NCBI RefSeq assembly: GCF_025566985.1
Contig: NZ_JAOQJD010000004.1
Location: 1-64,000, forward strand
Direction of reading: 5' to 3'
DNA length: 64,000 nucleotides
Origin: Aedoeadaptatus acetigenes
GTDB taxonomy: Bacteria; Bacillota; Clostridia; Tissierellales; Peptoniphilaceae
Positions 1-8,383 of this stretch are shown in pieces. The first letter of the stretch is position 1. Every line of letters starts with the position of its first letter. The notes under the pieces were generated by a model. That model did no database searches. It was not told the DNA's origin and was given only the letters and a program-made list of their open reading frames with translations. Both the position numbers and the translations under genes were made by a program.

Positions 1-11
1 AAATTCCTCAT
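1..11 (-). CDS. start of an unidentified gene running off the window
   Basis: An ATG on the minus strand at 9-11 is preceded by a strong GGGGG ribosome site five bases upstream. Only three complete codons (M-R-N) fall inside the window, so the product cannot be named. It lies directly downstream of the truncated virD4 gene and may be the first gene of an element inserted into virD4, for example a recombinase; that is inference. Confidence 0.3.
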
Positions 12-50
12 TTTTACCCCCTTTCTCTTAATTTTTCAATAAAAAAAGAA

Positions 51-1118
51 TTAAGAAGTACATATTTCACTAAAATAGTGATTAAGTGTTCTCCTTAATT
101 CTATTACTCCAGCTGCCAGCTTATATTTCTTATATTGCTTAACTGCAAAATGACTTGGGTCTTTCTTTTCAAGAGCTTCAAAGAGCCTATCAATTGGGTT
201 CATATAGGTTTCGTCATCTTCTCTAACTTCACTTGCGTCAATCATATCCAAAAGCGTCTTAAAGTTTTTTTCTTCTTCTGGTGCTACATAATAGATATAA
301 CCGATGAGGGCAGTGTAATATAGCTTTTCAGCCTTTACCCAGAAATCTTCTCCTGCCTTTTCTCCATCTCCCTTGGTGTTGGCTATAATTGTTTGGACTA
401 GCTTTAAAATATCTTTTTCACTTCTCAAATATGCAAAGGGATTGTATTTCATAGATTTTTTAAAGTTTATTGTGTTTAATATCTTTATGTCGTAGCCATT
501 TTCATATAGCATTTTTCCACACTCTAACACAAGTGTCCCTTTAGGGTCTGTTACTACATAGGAAGAGTGCATTTGCATTAGATTTGGCTTTACATAAAAT
601 CTTGTCTTACCTGATCCAGAACCACCTATTACCAATACATTTTTATTTCTAGCGTATTTAGGATTTTTAGGTCTTGAGTTCATTGTTAGTCTTTCGGTAT
701 TAGTTATGAGAACATTGTTTTCAAACTTAGGGTCAATATATGGAGCAATATCCTTACTTTCTCCCCATCTTGCAGATCCATATTCTTTACCTTGCCTATA
801 TTTCTTTTTATTTTTACCTTTACTATAAACTATTAGCTTAACAAGACCAGCAACTGAAATACCCAATAACAAGTCCCTTGGATTAAGGCTTGGTACATAA
901 GATAAAGTTCCTATATCAGAAATTCCCACCATTATTTTATCAATAATATCTCCTCCTACATAAGAATTGATGTGCTTAGAAAAGATATTTCCAATGTAGA
1001 AGAATGATAGATAGGGAATGTTTGATAATATAAATTTCTTTGGGTTGTCTATTTTAATTAGGTTTTTAATATCAGAAAGAATGGCTTCTAATATCTTATT
1101 CATCGTAGAAACCTTCAC
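51..1118 (-). pseudogene. truncated VirD4/TraG-type coupling ATPase (CD1115 family)
   Basis: VirD4 coupling proteins link the relaxosome to the type IV secretion channel at the membrane. This one has hydrophobic N-terminal segments (about residues 30-100), the family motif YGSARWG near 113, Walker A GGSGSGKT at 165-172 and DPKG near 190. It ends at residue 355, whereas family members have roughly 600. Homology stops exactly in the conserved KYKLAAGK(T) stretch: after KYKLAAG the reading continues with 18 unrelated residues to a TAA. Walker B and the all-alpha domain are lost, so it should be inactive. The start overlaps the antirepressor gene by 23 bp. A DNA insertion or deletion within the gene is the simplest cause. 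Confidence 0.85.
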
Positions 1119-1830
1119 TATCTAATAAAATTAGTAGGTAGTGTCTTCCCTTTGGTGTTATTAATGTTTGTATTCCTACAAGTGTACCTAGTGGATCAAT
1201 CCATTCTTTTACTTCAAAATATCCCTTGTTCTTATCTGCATAAGGTAAGAGTTTCTTTTTCTTATCTCTGTAAATTAATCCCTTATCCATTAGAAAACTT
1301 ATAAATTGATTTTGTGGTATTCCTAACTCTTTGGCAGTATTTCTAAAGTTTGTAAGTAGGTTATAATCTACTAATTTGTCATAATAATCTGCCTTTGGTC
1401 TTAATTCTTCAATTTCTTCTTCTCTTTCGGCAATAATTCTATTGGCTACAAGAATTGCATCTGCAAATAGCTCTTCGTTAGTTTTCTTTTCTTGCCCTAC
1501 TATATATCCTCCGTTTTTTCTAATACTTGGTAAGACTTCTCTAGTTACCCAAGCTTTAAATATTTTTGCTTGTGGCAGTTTTGATGAGAGGATAAGTGAA
1601 TACAGTCCTGATTCGTTAATTATTGAAATATTCTGTATTCCTCCAGGGGTGTTCCATTTCGTTACACCCTTATCTTCTTCATCTACATGGTCATAAATAG
1701 CTTTTCTTGGATTGACGTATCCCAACATCGTTGCTACTTCATTTGCTATAAAGAAAAACTCACCGTCTTTTTCTATAACAGTGAGTTTCCCAAAATTCTT
1801 ATTTTCAAATGTTTTTAAATTACTTATCAT
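1096..1830 (-). CDS. BRO-N / KilAC phage-type antirepressor
   Basis: 244 residues. The N-terminal half (about 10-115) is a BRO-N domain, with FFIANEVATMLGYVNP and the later SGLYSLILSSKLPQAK...FKAWVTREVLPSIRKNGGY pattern. A short coiled linker follows (about 130-150), then a KilAC DNA-binding domain (about 150-240) carrying the motif TAKELGIPQNQFISFL. Such proteins in phages antagonise repressors or bind DNA. In ICEs of this group a KilAC protein often sits between PcfB and VirD4, as here. It overlaps pcfB by 4 bp, so it is probably co-translated. The target is unknown. Confidence 0.85.
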   Translation of the reverse strand: MISNLKTFENKNFGKLTVIEKDGEFFFIANEVATMLGYVNPRKAIYDHVDEEDKGVTKWNTPGGIQNISIINESGLYSLILSSKLPQAKIFKAWVTREVLPSIRKNGGYIVGQEKKTNEELFADAILVANRIIAEREEEIEELRPKADYYDKLVDYNLLTNFRNTAKELGIPQNQFISFLMDKGLIYRDKKKKLLPYADKNKGYFEVKEWIDPLGTLVGIQTLITPKGRHYLLILLDSEGFYDE

Positions 1831-2312
1831 AAGCTTTGCTCCTTATGTTTATTTTTAACTTTATCTTTGCTAATAGTGTCCTTAGCCATATCTTTAAACT
1901 TATTTATAGTCTTTGTTATTGAATCTTTTCTATCGGACTTTCTTTCAGAAGCCTTAACTGCTTTTTTAAAGGCGTGTTCCATTACTTTTATATCCTTAGA
2001 TTGAAAAAACACAGAGTGGTTACCAGTTTCCTTATCTTTCATAACAGAAAACTTCACTCCGTGCTTATTTAAAATTTTCTTTAATTCTTTTAACTCAGGA
2101 TCCTTTAGATTAATTTCTTCTAACTGTCCCTTTTTAACCATATCCTTTAGCTTTACTTCTTCTCCATTATTTTTTATTACATTTTTCAAACCTCCTTGTT
2201 CTTCTATTTGCTTGTGAACTTTCTTTAAGACATCAAGAATTGCTTTACTCGTTGCTTTTGCAAGTCTTACTTCAAGATTAAGACTTGACCTAGATACTTC
2301 TTCATTAATCAT
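1827..2312 (-). CDS. PcfB family protein (DUF3801)
   Basis: 161 residues, Lys/Glu-rich, starting MINEEVSRSSLNLEVRLAKATSK, typical of the PcfB/DUF3801 family found beside the coupling ATPase (PcfC/VirD4) in enterococcal pCF10 and Tn1549-like elements. PcfB is regarded as an accessory relaxosome or coupling factor. It has no membrane segment; the tail (about 115-161) is strongly basic, consistent with DNA or protein binding. It overlaps the DnaC-like gene by 8 bp and the antirepressor by 4 bp, so it belongs to one transcript. Confidence 0.85.
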   Translation of the reverse strand: MINEEVSRSSLNLEVRLAKATSKAILDVLKKVHKQIEEQGGLKNVIKNNGEEVKLKDMVKKGQLEEINLKDPELKELKKILNKHGVKFSVMKDKETGNHSVFFQSKDIKVMEHAFKKAVKASERKSDRKDSITKTINKFKDMAKDTISKDKVKNKHKEQSL

Positions 2313-3132
2313 CTATTCCACCTCCATATAAAAGTAACTCTTTGTATTTTCTTAACTTCTCTTGATGGATTTTTCTTCTAAAATCTTCTCCCGTAACTTT
2401 AACTGGTATTGTCATTTCAAGTATTCTTGAATATATCCTCTGATACTCAAGTTCAATATTAGGATTTTGAACAATTTCCAATGATAAGTTTGTAGTGAAA
2501 ATTGTCGGCCTACCCTTTAAGTATCTTGAGTTTATAATGTTATATACCTGTTCTCTTGCATAAGATGTATCCCTTTCAATTCCAAGATCATCTAAAATTA
2601 ACAAGGGAATATTTGATAGGTTATCTATAATTTCATTTGAATCTATCTTGAATGCAGATTTTTGTATTTGGTTTATAACTTGAGATAAATTCATAATCTT
2701 AACTTTAACTTGTTCTCTTTTGATTAATTCATTTGCAATAGAACAAGCAAGATAAGTCTTTCCACTGCCAACATCTCCATAAAATAAAAGTCCAACATTG
2801 TCTTTTTTCATTTGTTCAAAACTTTTAGCATAATTATAGGCAACCTTATAGGCTTGACCTTTTTCATTTAAGAATTTCTCAAAAGTATATTGGTGTTGGA
2901 GCGGCGATGAGAAGCAATCTCTTTTCAATGACGATATTCTCATTAGTCTTTCTCTTTCTTCATTTTCCTTATCTCTTTTTATTTCACATTCACATTTAAT
3001 TCTTGGAATAAACTTTGTAAATCCAAGGTCAAGTAATTCTCCATCGACTCTTTTACCGCATACCTTGCAATAGATATACCCATTTCTTTCAATATCATTT
3101 TCTCTTAATACAAAATCTTTTAAACTTGTCAT
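2305..3132 (-). CDS. DnaC/IstB-like AAA+ ATP-binding protein
   Basis: 275 residues. A small N-terminal zinc-knuckle-like region (C22-x2-C25 and C47-x-C49) precedes an AAA+ core with Walker A GDVGSGKT at 119-126 and Walker B LLILDDLG near 175. This is the layout of DnaC/DnaI-type helicase loaders. In Tn1549-type ICEs the gene follows the RepA_N initiator, as here (4-bp overlap), and is thought to load the host replicative helicase during autonomous replication of the element. Role by family; not proven here. Confidence 0.85.
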   Translation of the reverse strand: MTSLKDFVLRENDIERNGYIYCKVCGKRVDGELLDLGFTKFIPRIKCECEIKRDKENEERERLMRISSLKRDCFSSPLQHQYTFEKFLNEKGQAYKVAYNYAKSFEQMKKDNVGLLFYGDVGSGKTYLACSIANELIKREQVKVKIMNLSQVINQIQKSAFKIDSNEIIDNLSNIPLLILDDLGIERDTSYAREQVYNIINSRYLKGRPTIFTTNLSLEIVQNPNIELEYQRIYSRILEMTIPVKVTGEDFRRKIHQEKLRKYKELLLYGGGIDD

Positions 3133-3902
3133 AAACTCTCTCCTATATCGTAATTCATTTTCCTTGTTGTATTATCATTAATGTTTTTCGACTGATCATT
3201 AAGATACCAATTGATTATCGTTGCCTTGTGGTCTTGATACTCTCTGTTATTTGCTTTCATATATGACGAGAGCCTATCAATGTATTCATTAATTCTACTT
3301 CCTAACTCATTTGTTAAGTCCTTGTATTCTTCATCAGTCAAAAATATATTTTTATATATTCCATAAGGCTTTTGACCTTTACTAAAATCATTCTTTCTTA
3401 ACTCATTATTATTAATATTGTTATAGTTACCTTCCGATTTTCGAAAATCTTGACTTTCGATATTCAAATCTCTTGAATTTCGATTATCGAACTTCTGGAA
3501 TTTTGTTTTTCGAACTTCTTGATTTTTTAATTCCTTATTATTAAATATGCTCATAAAGTCTTTAACATAAATTCTGTTAGGCTTTCCAAGTCCTTGTCTT
3601 TTCTTTTCAATCAGTCCTATTCCTGATTTAATATCAAGTTCAGCTATTAATTTATTTGCTTTTTCACTCGCACAATTAAATTGCTCTTTTATACTTTCAA
3701 TTGTGTAGTAAATAAAGACTTTTTCATCTTCATCTATCCAGCCATTTTTATATGAAAGACCCATTCGATTAAGCATATATGAATACAAAACTTTAGCTTC
3801 AATAGAAATGCTCTCAAAAATCTCATCTTCCATTAATACCATAGGTAACCTAATAAAGTTATACATTTCAGATTGCCTATTATAAAAATAATCAAAATTC
3901 AT
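3129..3902 (-). CDS. RepA_N-type replication initiator
   Basis: 257 residues. The N-terminal RepA_N winged-helix domain (about 1-115) shows the usual pattern F(Y)xxP..LME.E.F..IS.EAK.LYSYMLNRMGLSYKNGW, followed by a helix-turn-helix segment and the basic GLGKPNRIYV wing. A low-complexity Asn/Arg/Lys linker (about 125-170) leads to a C-terminal helical domain, as in RepA_N proteins of plasmids and ICEs. The start at ATG 3902 has AAAGGAGG upstream. It heads the minus-strand module and a terminator separates it from the gene upstream. It probably starts replication of the excised element. Confidence 0.85.
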   Translation of the reverse strand: MNFDYFYNRQSEMYNFIRLPMVLMEDEIFESISIEAKVLYSYMLNRMGLSYKNGWIDEDEKVFIYYTIESIKEQFNCASEKANKLIAELDIKSGIGLIEKKRQGLGKPNRIYVKDFMSIFNNKELKNQEVRKTKFQKFDNRNSRDLNIESQDFRKSEGNYNNINNNELRKNDFSKGQKPYGIYKNIFLTDEEYKDLTNELGSRINEYIDRLSSYMKANNREYQDHKATIINWYLNDQSKNINDNTTRKMNYDIGESL

Positions 3903-3922
3903 CCTTACCTCCTTTCTTTGAA

Positions 3923-3960
3923 ATAAAAAAAAGACGACAGAATTATTACTTTCTATCGTC
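3923..3960 (-). terminator. rho-independent terminator upstream of repA
   Basis: Arms 3933-3941 and 3952-3960 (GACGAYAGA with one G-U) form a hairpin followed on the minus strand by a T-rich run. It lies 3' of the CD1845-type gene and 5' of the RepA gene, ending the former transcript or attenuating entry into the latter. Confidence 0.7.
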
Positions 3961-3986
3961 TACGATTGTCTAATATTTATTTTTCT

Positions 3987-4268
3987 TCAAATTGAGTTTA
4001 TTGTATATTTTAATAATTCTAATAATCCAATAACATATATACCTAATTTAGGTAATCCAAATGGACTAAATAAAAATGCTAATATTAGTGCTTCAATTAC
4101 AATTTGCTTATCTCCTTGAAATATGCTAGCTAATCCAATTATAAAAATTAAAGTAGAAACTACGCTTAACAACGCAGTACTCAAACTTAATATGAAGGTT
4201 AAAAAAGCTATGAGCAAACTCAACACTAATCTTATCGGTAATAAAATTATTCTAATTATCCATCTCAT
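3987..4268 (-). CDS. CD1845-type small membrane protein of ICEs
   Basis: 93 residues, almost entirely hydrophobic, with about three transmembrane segments (roughly 5-30, 33-50, 57-85). The start MRWIIRIILLPIRLVLSLL and the FSPFGLPKLGIYVIGLLELL end match the small CD1845-family proteins that sit near the replication module of Tn1549/CTn-type elements. AGGGG precedes the ATG at 4268. Function unknown; the conserved position suggests a role in element maintenance or transfer. Confidence 0.7.
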   Translation of the reverse strand: MRWIIRIILLPIRLVLSLLIAFLTFILSLSTALLSVVSTLIFIIGLASIFQGDKQIVIEALILAFLFSPFGLPKLGIYVIGLLELLKYTINSI

Positions 4269-4275
4269 ACATACC

Positions 4276-4313
4276 CCTAAAAATTTAACTGGGATTCATA
4301 ACAAACCCCAGTT
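4276..4313 (-). terminator. terminator after the MetRS fragment
   Basis: Inverted repeat AACTGGG/CCCAGTT (4287-4293 and 4307-4313) with a 13-base loop and a short T-rich stretch on the minus strand, just after the stop at 4332. A weak but plausible terminator. Confidence 0.5.
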
Positions 4314-4331
4314 TCATAATTAGCGTGTTCT

Positions 4332-4796
4332 TTAATATAATTTTGATCCTGCTGGAATATTATCATCCAACATTGTTAAGTTAAGTTTTTCTTCTCCGTC
4401 GTACCCGCAAATTTCAGATATAATCATACCTTCTGAGTCGATTCCCATCATCTTACGTGGAGGAAGATTACAAATCGCAAGCAGTGTCTTTCCAATTAAA
4501 GACTCTGCGCTGTAATATTCTTTAATACCAGATAAAATAACTCTTTCTTTTTCAGAAACATCATCTAATGTAAATTTCAAAAGTTTTTTTGATTTTGGAA
4601 CTTCTTCGCAGTTTAAAACTTTTACAACTCTAAAATCAGATTTTGAGAATGTATCAAAATCAACCATATCTTCAAATAATGGCTCTACTCTTACTTTTGA
4701 AAAGTCGATTTTTTCTGTCGTAAGTTTGTCGTAAGTTTCGTAAGTTTCTTTTGACGAATCCTTATTTTCTGCCTTTTCTAAGCCTATTGGCTTCAT
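4332..4796 (-). pseudogene. C-terminal tRNA-binding fragment of a methionyl-tRNA synthetase
   Basis: About 154 residues from ATG 4796. The core (about 50-154) is an OB-fold tRNA-binding domain of the MetRS C-terminus/Trbp111/CsaA family: FSKSDFRVVKVLNCEEVPKS..LLKFTLDD, then LSGIKEYY and a C-terminal PAGSKLY. The catalytic domain (HIGH and KMSKS) is absent, so this is a remnant unless it works as a free tRNA-binding protein. The frame stays open to 4850, but that upstream part overlaps a terminator and has no homology. AT-rich codons mark it as foreign to the backbone. It may have been carried by the element or be scar DNA from a second, imported metS. Confidence 0.75.
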
Positions 4797-4818
4797 CGTG
4801 GGGAAAAACAAAAGCCTG

Positions 4819-4857
4819 AAAAAAAGAAACCCCTTCGGGAACGCGTCCACGAAGAGG
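4819..4857 (-). terminator. terminator at the element/backbone junction
   Basis: Arms 4830-4837 and 4850-4857 (CCUCUUCG/CGAAGGGG, one G-U pair) with a T-rich tail on the minus strand at 4819-4829. It would stop transcripts entering the foreign region from the right, and it argues against using the upstream part of the MetRS-fragment frame. Confidence 0.6.
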
Positions 4858-4862
4858 ATTAA

Positions 4863-4886
4863 GGAAGACAGCCGTCTTCCTTTTTT
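4863..4886 (+). terminator. orphan plus-strand terminator
   Basis: Perfect 7-bp hairpin GGAAGAC/GTCTTCC (4863-4869, 4874-4880) followed by TTTTTT. No plus-strand gene now lies upstream within 4.8 kb, so it is probably the 3' end of a host gene removed when the left-hand element arrived. Confidence 0.7.
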
Positions 4887-4934
4887 ATTTGTTATTCAAC
4901 CTTTGTGACATCAGTCGAATTGTATTCTCTCATT

Positions 4935-4977
4935 ATAAAAAAGGATCCATTGAGGATTGACTATCAACGGATCCTTT
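4935..4977 (-). terminator. terminator of the 5045-5230 gene
   Basis: A 9-bp perfect inverted repeat AAAGGATCC/GGATCCTTT (4940-4948, 4969-4977) with a nested TTGA/TCAA stem. On the minus strand it is followed by TTTTTT. It lies about 70 bp after the stop of the small membrane-protein gene. Confidence 0.7.
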
Positions 4978-5044
4978 AAAGTCTTTCGTGGAATGCGACG
5001 CCGCAGCAATGTATCGTATAAGGCTAATGGCACCTTTAGACAAC

Positions 5045-5230
5045 TTATTCTTTTTTCTCACCCAACAGGCATGAGACTAAGCCCAATCCGACGGGCACAA
5101 GGGGCAACGCCAAATAAGAAGGAATGCCGCCCATTGAAGGATCGAAATACTCGTGCCATAGTCTTATCAATTGCAAGAGAATGTAGGACAAGGCGATGAG
5201 ATAAAGACAAATTCGACTTCTTTGGTTCAT
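5045..5230 (-). CDS. small two-helix membrane protein, hypothetical
   Basis: 61 residues from ATG 5230, chosen because AAAGGAGG lies directly upstream; a longer reading from 5251 would bury this site. Two hydrophobic segments (about 6-22 and 35-54) suggest a hairpin membrane protein with a short charged tail (GEKKE). No family is recognised. Backbone-like composition makes it the first host gene to the right of the foreign segment. It has its own terminator. Confidence 0.55.
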   Translation of the reverse strand: MNQRSRICLYLIALSYILLQLIRLWHEYFDPSMGGIPSYLALPLVPVGLGLVSCLLGEKKE

Positions 5231-5321
5231 AACTCCTCCTTTACTGAACAATTGTGTTTTTTATTTTATATATTTATTGCAGACCTGTCAATGAGAAATT
5301 CGCACTCAAATGCGGAATACT

Positions 5322-6329
5322 TTATGGGGTCACTCTAGACGTTGGCTTTGCTTTTTTTGTGTCATTTTTCGATTGGCCGAAGCATTTTCTGTAAGCCGAC
5401 GGAGATAATCCCGTAAACTGCTTAAAGGCACGAGAAAAATTCGACGGGTTGTCGTAGCCCACGGACTCGGCGATGTAGGTCATGGAGGCGTTGGTGTCGA
5501 TTAATTGCCGCTCCGCTTCCATCATGCGCAAGTTCGCCAAGTATTTCATGGGAGTGTATTGGCAGGTGCGGATGAATTTGTTGATGATCGTAGATTTGGA
5601 GCAACCAAAGACTTCTTCCAGGCGGTCTAAGGTCACGGGCTCCTTTAAATTCTCCCGTAAGTACTGCTCTATTTCAGCAACAAATTCATCCTCCGTCTCT
5701 TGAAAATAGCGCTTGCGATTGGCGCTCACTTGCTCCTTGGAAATGGTGGAGAGCAGTCGAAAGGCCATGAGACCGATGCCGGCGCGATCCGCTTTTGCCA
5801 ATGCGTCGATTAAGCCGCGGGCTTCATCCAGGGCATCTTTTCGCTTCACCGTAAAGCCCATGTCCTTGACCTCTTTTACCGCTTCGACAAAATCTCGGGA
5901 CAGATCCGCCAAAAACGTGCGTCCCTCGATTTCATCGGGTGCCACCACGATATTAAAAGCGACGATGCCCTCTTGCGTACCGTAGGAAGCCTTGGCTTCG
6001 GGAATCGCTTTACCCACAAAAACTTCCGCCGAGGTGATTAACACTTTGCTTCCGTTAATGTGGGTGTAGTAGTTTCCGCTGCTGCAATAGGCGATGCGAT
6101 AGCCCCGCCTGCCGCTGTGAGCGGCATTTTCCGAGCGGTAGCGGCTCTTTATGTTGATGTAATCGACGAAGACGCCGGGGGCGATGCGATAGGTGACCAT
6201 GGTGTCATCGTCCCTTTCAATGCCTTCAAAAAACATGGTGTCCTCGTCGTAATCCACGACGCGAAACCCCCAAGACTCAACGCCGTCAACCCAATCTTCT
6301 AAATTTGTCAAAGTGAACAATCCCTTCAT
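5322..6329 (-). CDS. AraC-family transcriptional regulator
   Basis: 335 residues. The C-terminal AraC/XylS domain (about 215-315) has two helix-turn-helix motifs; the signature is clear in SMTYIAESVGYDNPSNFSRAFKQFTGLSPSAYRK. The N-terminal part (1-200) is a ligand-sensing region without a recognised subfamily. It is the last gene of the operon starting at 12434 and overlaps the ATPase gene by 44 bp, with no clear ribosome site, so it is probably translationally coupled. By analogy with YbtA-like regulators it may sense the substrate and activate the operon through direct repeats at 12522-12551. A weak hairpin (5298-5318) follows the stop. Confidence 0.85.
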   Translation of the reverse strand: MKGLFTLTNLEDWVDGVESWGFRVVDYDEDTMFFEGIERDDDTMVTYRIAPGVFVDYINIKSRYRSENAAHSGRRGYRIAYCSSGNYYTHINGSKVLITSAEVFVGKAIPEAKASYGTQEGIVAFNIVVAPDEIEGRTFLADLSRDFVEAVKEVKDMGFTVKRKDALDEARGLIDALAKADRAGIGLMAFRLLSTISKEQVSANRKRYFQETEDEFVAEIEQYLRENLKEPVTLDRLEEVFGCSKSTIINKFIRTCQYTPMKYLANLRMMEAERQLIDTNASMTYIAESVGYDNPSNFSRAFKQFTGLSPSAYRKCFGQSKNDTKKAKPTSRVTP

Positions 6330-7701
6330 CTGTTCGGTTGATAAGCTCGTAATCGTGTGTAACGACGATGATGAGCTTCCCCGCTTCTTTCATTTTTTTC
6401 AGGGCATGGATGACGCGACACATGGTATCAAAACAGAGACCTGAGGTCGGCTCATCCAAAATAACCAGTTCTTTTTCGCTTCCATAGGCCTGCGCCATGG
6501 CGAGCCGCTGTTTTTCACCGCCCGATAAATTTTGCGGATGCGCGTCTTTTTTATGCCATAAATCAAAGGTTTTTAGCGCGTCTTCAATCTGCGCTCGGTC
6601 ATTTACGACCAAGGCCACTTCCTTATATACCGATTCCGTGAAAAGCTGGTGATTCACGTCCTGCATCACGAGGGAAATGACTTTTCCCGGTTTCTTAATC
6701 ACCCTTTGCTTCCAGTAGGTGACGCCTTTTTGTTTTTTGTTCAAGCCGCACATTTGACGGATAAAAGACGATTTCCCGATTCCATTGTCCCCGGTGATAA
6801 AATAAATGCCCGGCTCGAAAGAGATATTCATATCGTAAATCTCCCGAATTTCTTTCGTATAGGGATTTTTATACCGACAGCGGAAATTCTTACATAGACA
6901 AGCGGCTTTTTCATCACATACTTTCTCCCGCAAATCCTGTTGCCTGTACGTCTTATGACTCAGCTCGCATTCTTTCGGTGTTTCCAAGCATCGAAGGTGA
7001 TGCTTTTCAATCACTTGCTCGTCGATCTCGCCGCGATTGTATTGAATGAGGCGGCCATGATCGATGATACACAAACTGTCCATCACATCGTTTAAATAGT
7101 ACAGACGATGCTCTGCAATTAAGATGATCTTTCCGGCATCTTTTAACTTGACGATCACGTCTTTGATCTTTTGGATCGAATGCTGATCCAAGGAAGCAGA
7201 CGGTTCGTCGAACACGTACACGGCATTATCCATCATGGCGACCGATGCAATGGCGACCCGTTGTTTCTCGCCTCCGGATAATGTCATTAAATCCTTATCC
7301 AGTAACTGTTTTAGTTCCAATTGATCTGCGTAATAATCAATGCGTCGCAAAATTTCCTCACGCGGTATTCCACGATTCTCCAAGGCAAAAGCCATCTCAT
7401 CTTTTACGTTCACGGCATAAAATTGATTCTTCGGATTTTGAAAAACCGTACCGATCAATTGACTCCGCTCACTTATGGTCATAGGCAAAAGCGGTTTTTC
7501 GTTATAGTTTATCGTCCCGCTCAGATCAGCCGGTATGATTTCGGGAATAATCCCGTTCACGGCACGGATCAGCGAGGTTTTTCCCGAGCCGGATTTGCCT
7601 GTGATGACATGCACCGTGCCGGGAGAAAAAGCAAGGTTTACGCGATCCAAGATCTTCTCTGATTTTCCATAGGAAAGGGAAAAATCCTTAAATTCCAGCA
7701 T
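6286..7701 (-). CDS. ECF transporter ATPase with two ABC domains (EcfA-type)
   Basis: 471 residues, two complete ABC cassettes in one chain. Cassette 1 (about 1-225) has Walker A GKSGSGKT at 35-42, signature LSGGEKQR and Walker B YVFDEPSAS. Cassette 2 (about 270-470) has GDNGIGKSS, LSGGEKQR and LVILDEPTSG. Most ECF systems use two separate subunits (EcfA1/EcfA2); this is the fused form. It should drive the S component at 8380-8961 through EcfT at 7688-8383. It overlaps ecfT by 14 bp. The short inter-domain linker is Cys-containing (CLETPKEC; later CDEKAACLCK), which is unusual. Confidence 0.9.
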   Translation of the reverse strand: MLEFKDFSLSYGKSEKILDRVNLAFSPGTVHVITGKSGSGKTSLIRAVNGIIPEIIPADLSGTINYNEKPLLPMTISERSQLIGTVFQNPKNQFYAVNVKDEMAFALENRGIPREEILRRIDYYADQLELKQLLDKDLMTLSGGEKQRVAIASVAMMDNAVYVFDEPSASLDQHSIQKIKDVIVKLKDAGKIILIAEHRLYYLNDVMDSLCIIDHGRLIQYNRGEIDEQVIEKHHLRCLETPKECELSHKTYRQQDLREKVCDEKAACLCKNFRCRYKNPYTKEIREIYDMNISFEPGIYFITGDNGIGKSSFIRQMCGLNKKQKGVTYWKQRVIKKPGKVISLVMQDVNHQLFTESVYKEVALVVNDRAQIEDALKTFDLWHKKDAHPQNLSGGEKQRLAMAQAYGSEKELVILDEPTSGLCFDTMCRVIHALKKMKEAGKLIIVVTHDYELINRTDEGIVHFDKFRRLG

Positions 7702-8383
7702 ACTTACTCCTTACTGCCAAGCCGATAACGACAAAGGCAAATGCAAGCAATACACCATCGAAACATCGTATCCGCGTGGTCGAAATACTGCTCCTGTTGC
7801 AATCCTCCGTCATGCCACGCGTCATGGCAGAAATAGCCACGTGATCGGCGGTATTCGATGTAATCATTAAAAGAGGCATGAAACGGTACTCCAAATACTC
7901 CACCGGTTTTGTCAAGAGGTCCTGTCTGCCCATGCCGTGCATCCACATCGCTTCTTTTATTTTTCCGTAATCTTCTTTAATTGAGTAAAAGAAACGAAAC
8001 ATAACGGAGACGGGAATTAAGATGCCGTTGGGCATATGCCATTTTTTTAATGCGCATACCAAATCGGACAAGGTTGTGGTCGTAATGGCATAATAGCCCA
8101 TCATCACCCCGGGCAAGATCCGAAGGACGATGCCTGCGTATAAATTAAAACACAAGCTGAAAAATCCCTCTCCTTGCAAATAAAGGGTTGCCCCATAAGC
8201 CAAGGCCGAGGTGATCGTGCCCTTCAATACAAAGGACCATTTTCTATCCAATGCTCCCAACAAATAGGGAAAAAGACAAAGGATCGGTCCGAAATGCGGG
8301 TAACTGTGAGCGAGACTGCCTCCCACACATACAATCCCTACAACCAGTGTCAAGACCAGCTTCGTTCGAAAATCTAAGTTCAT
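7688..8383 (-). CDS. ECF transporter transmembrane subunit EcfT (CbiQ-like)
   Basis: 231 residues with about five to six hydrophobic segments. The cytoplasmic coupling region (about 140-205) includes the AISAMTRGM stretch that corresponds to the Ala-Arg-Gly coupling motif of the family. EcfT joins the ATPases to the S component in the membrane. Overlaps of 4 bp with the S-component gene and 14 bp with the ATPase gene indicate one tightly coupled transcript. Confidence 0.85.
   Translation of the reverse strand: MNLDFRTKLVLTLVVGIVCVGGSLAHSYPHFGPILCLFPYLLGALDRKWSFVLKGTITSALAYGATLYLQGEGFFSLCFNLYAGIVLRILPGVMMGYYAITTTTLSDLVCALKKWHMPNGILIPVSVMFRFFYSIKEDYGKIKEAMWMHGMGRQDLLTKPVEYLEYRFMPLLMITSNTADHVAISAMTRGMTEDCNRSSISTTRIRCFDGVLLAFAFVVIGLAVRSKYAGI

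Larger units (their letters stand above)
1..4800. mobile_element. fragment of a Tn1549/CD1115-type conjugative element
   Basis: Seven minus-strand genes or gene pieces with AT-rich codon use: RepA_N initiator, DnaC-like loader, PcfB, KilAC antirepressor, VirD4, a CD1845-type membrane protein and a MetRS fragment. The order RepA, DnaC, PcfB, antirepressor, VirD4 is typical of replication and coupling modules in Firmicute ICEs of the Tn1549 group. No integrase, relaxase or VirB4 is in the window; the rest should lie to the left. Composition changes sharply to the balanced backbone near 4800-4860, where three terminators cluster. Whether the element is still mobile is doubtful, because VirD4 is truncated. 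Confidence 0.8.

Noticed and set aside
51..110. Group II intron as the cause of the virD4 interruption
   Set aside because: The sequence after the break does not start with the GUGYG consensus, and a ribosome site with a new start codon follows within about 100 bp.
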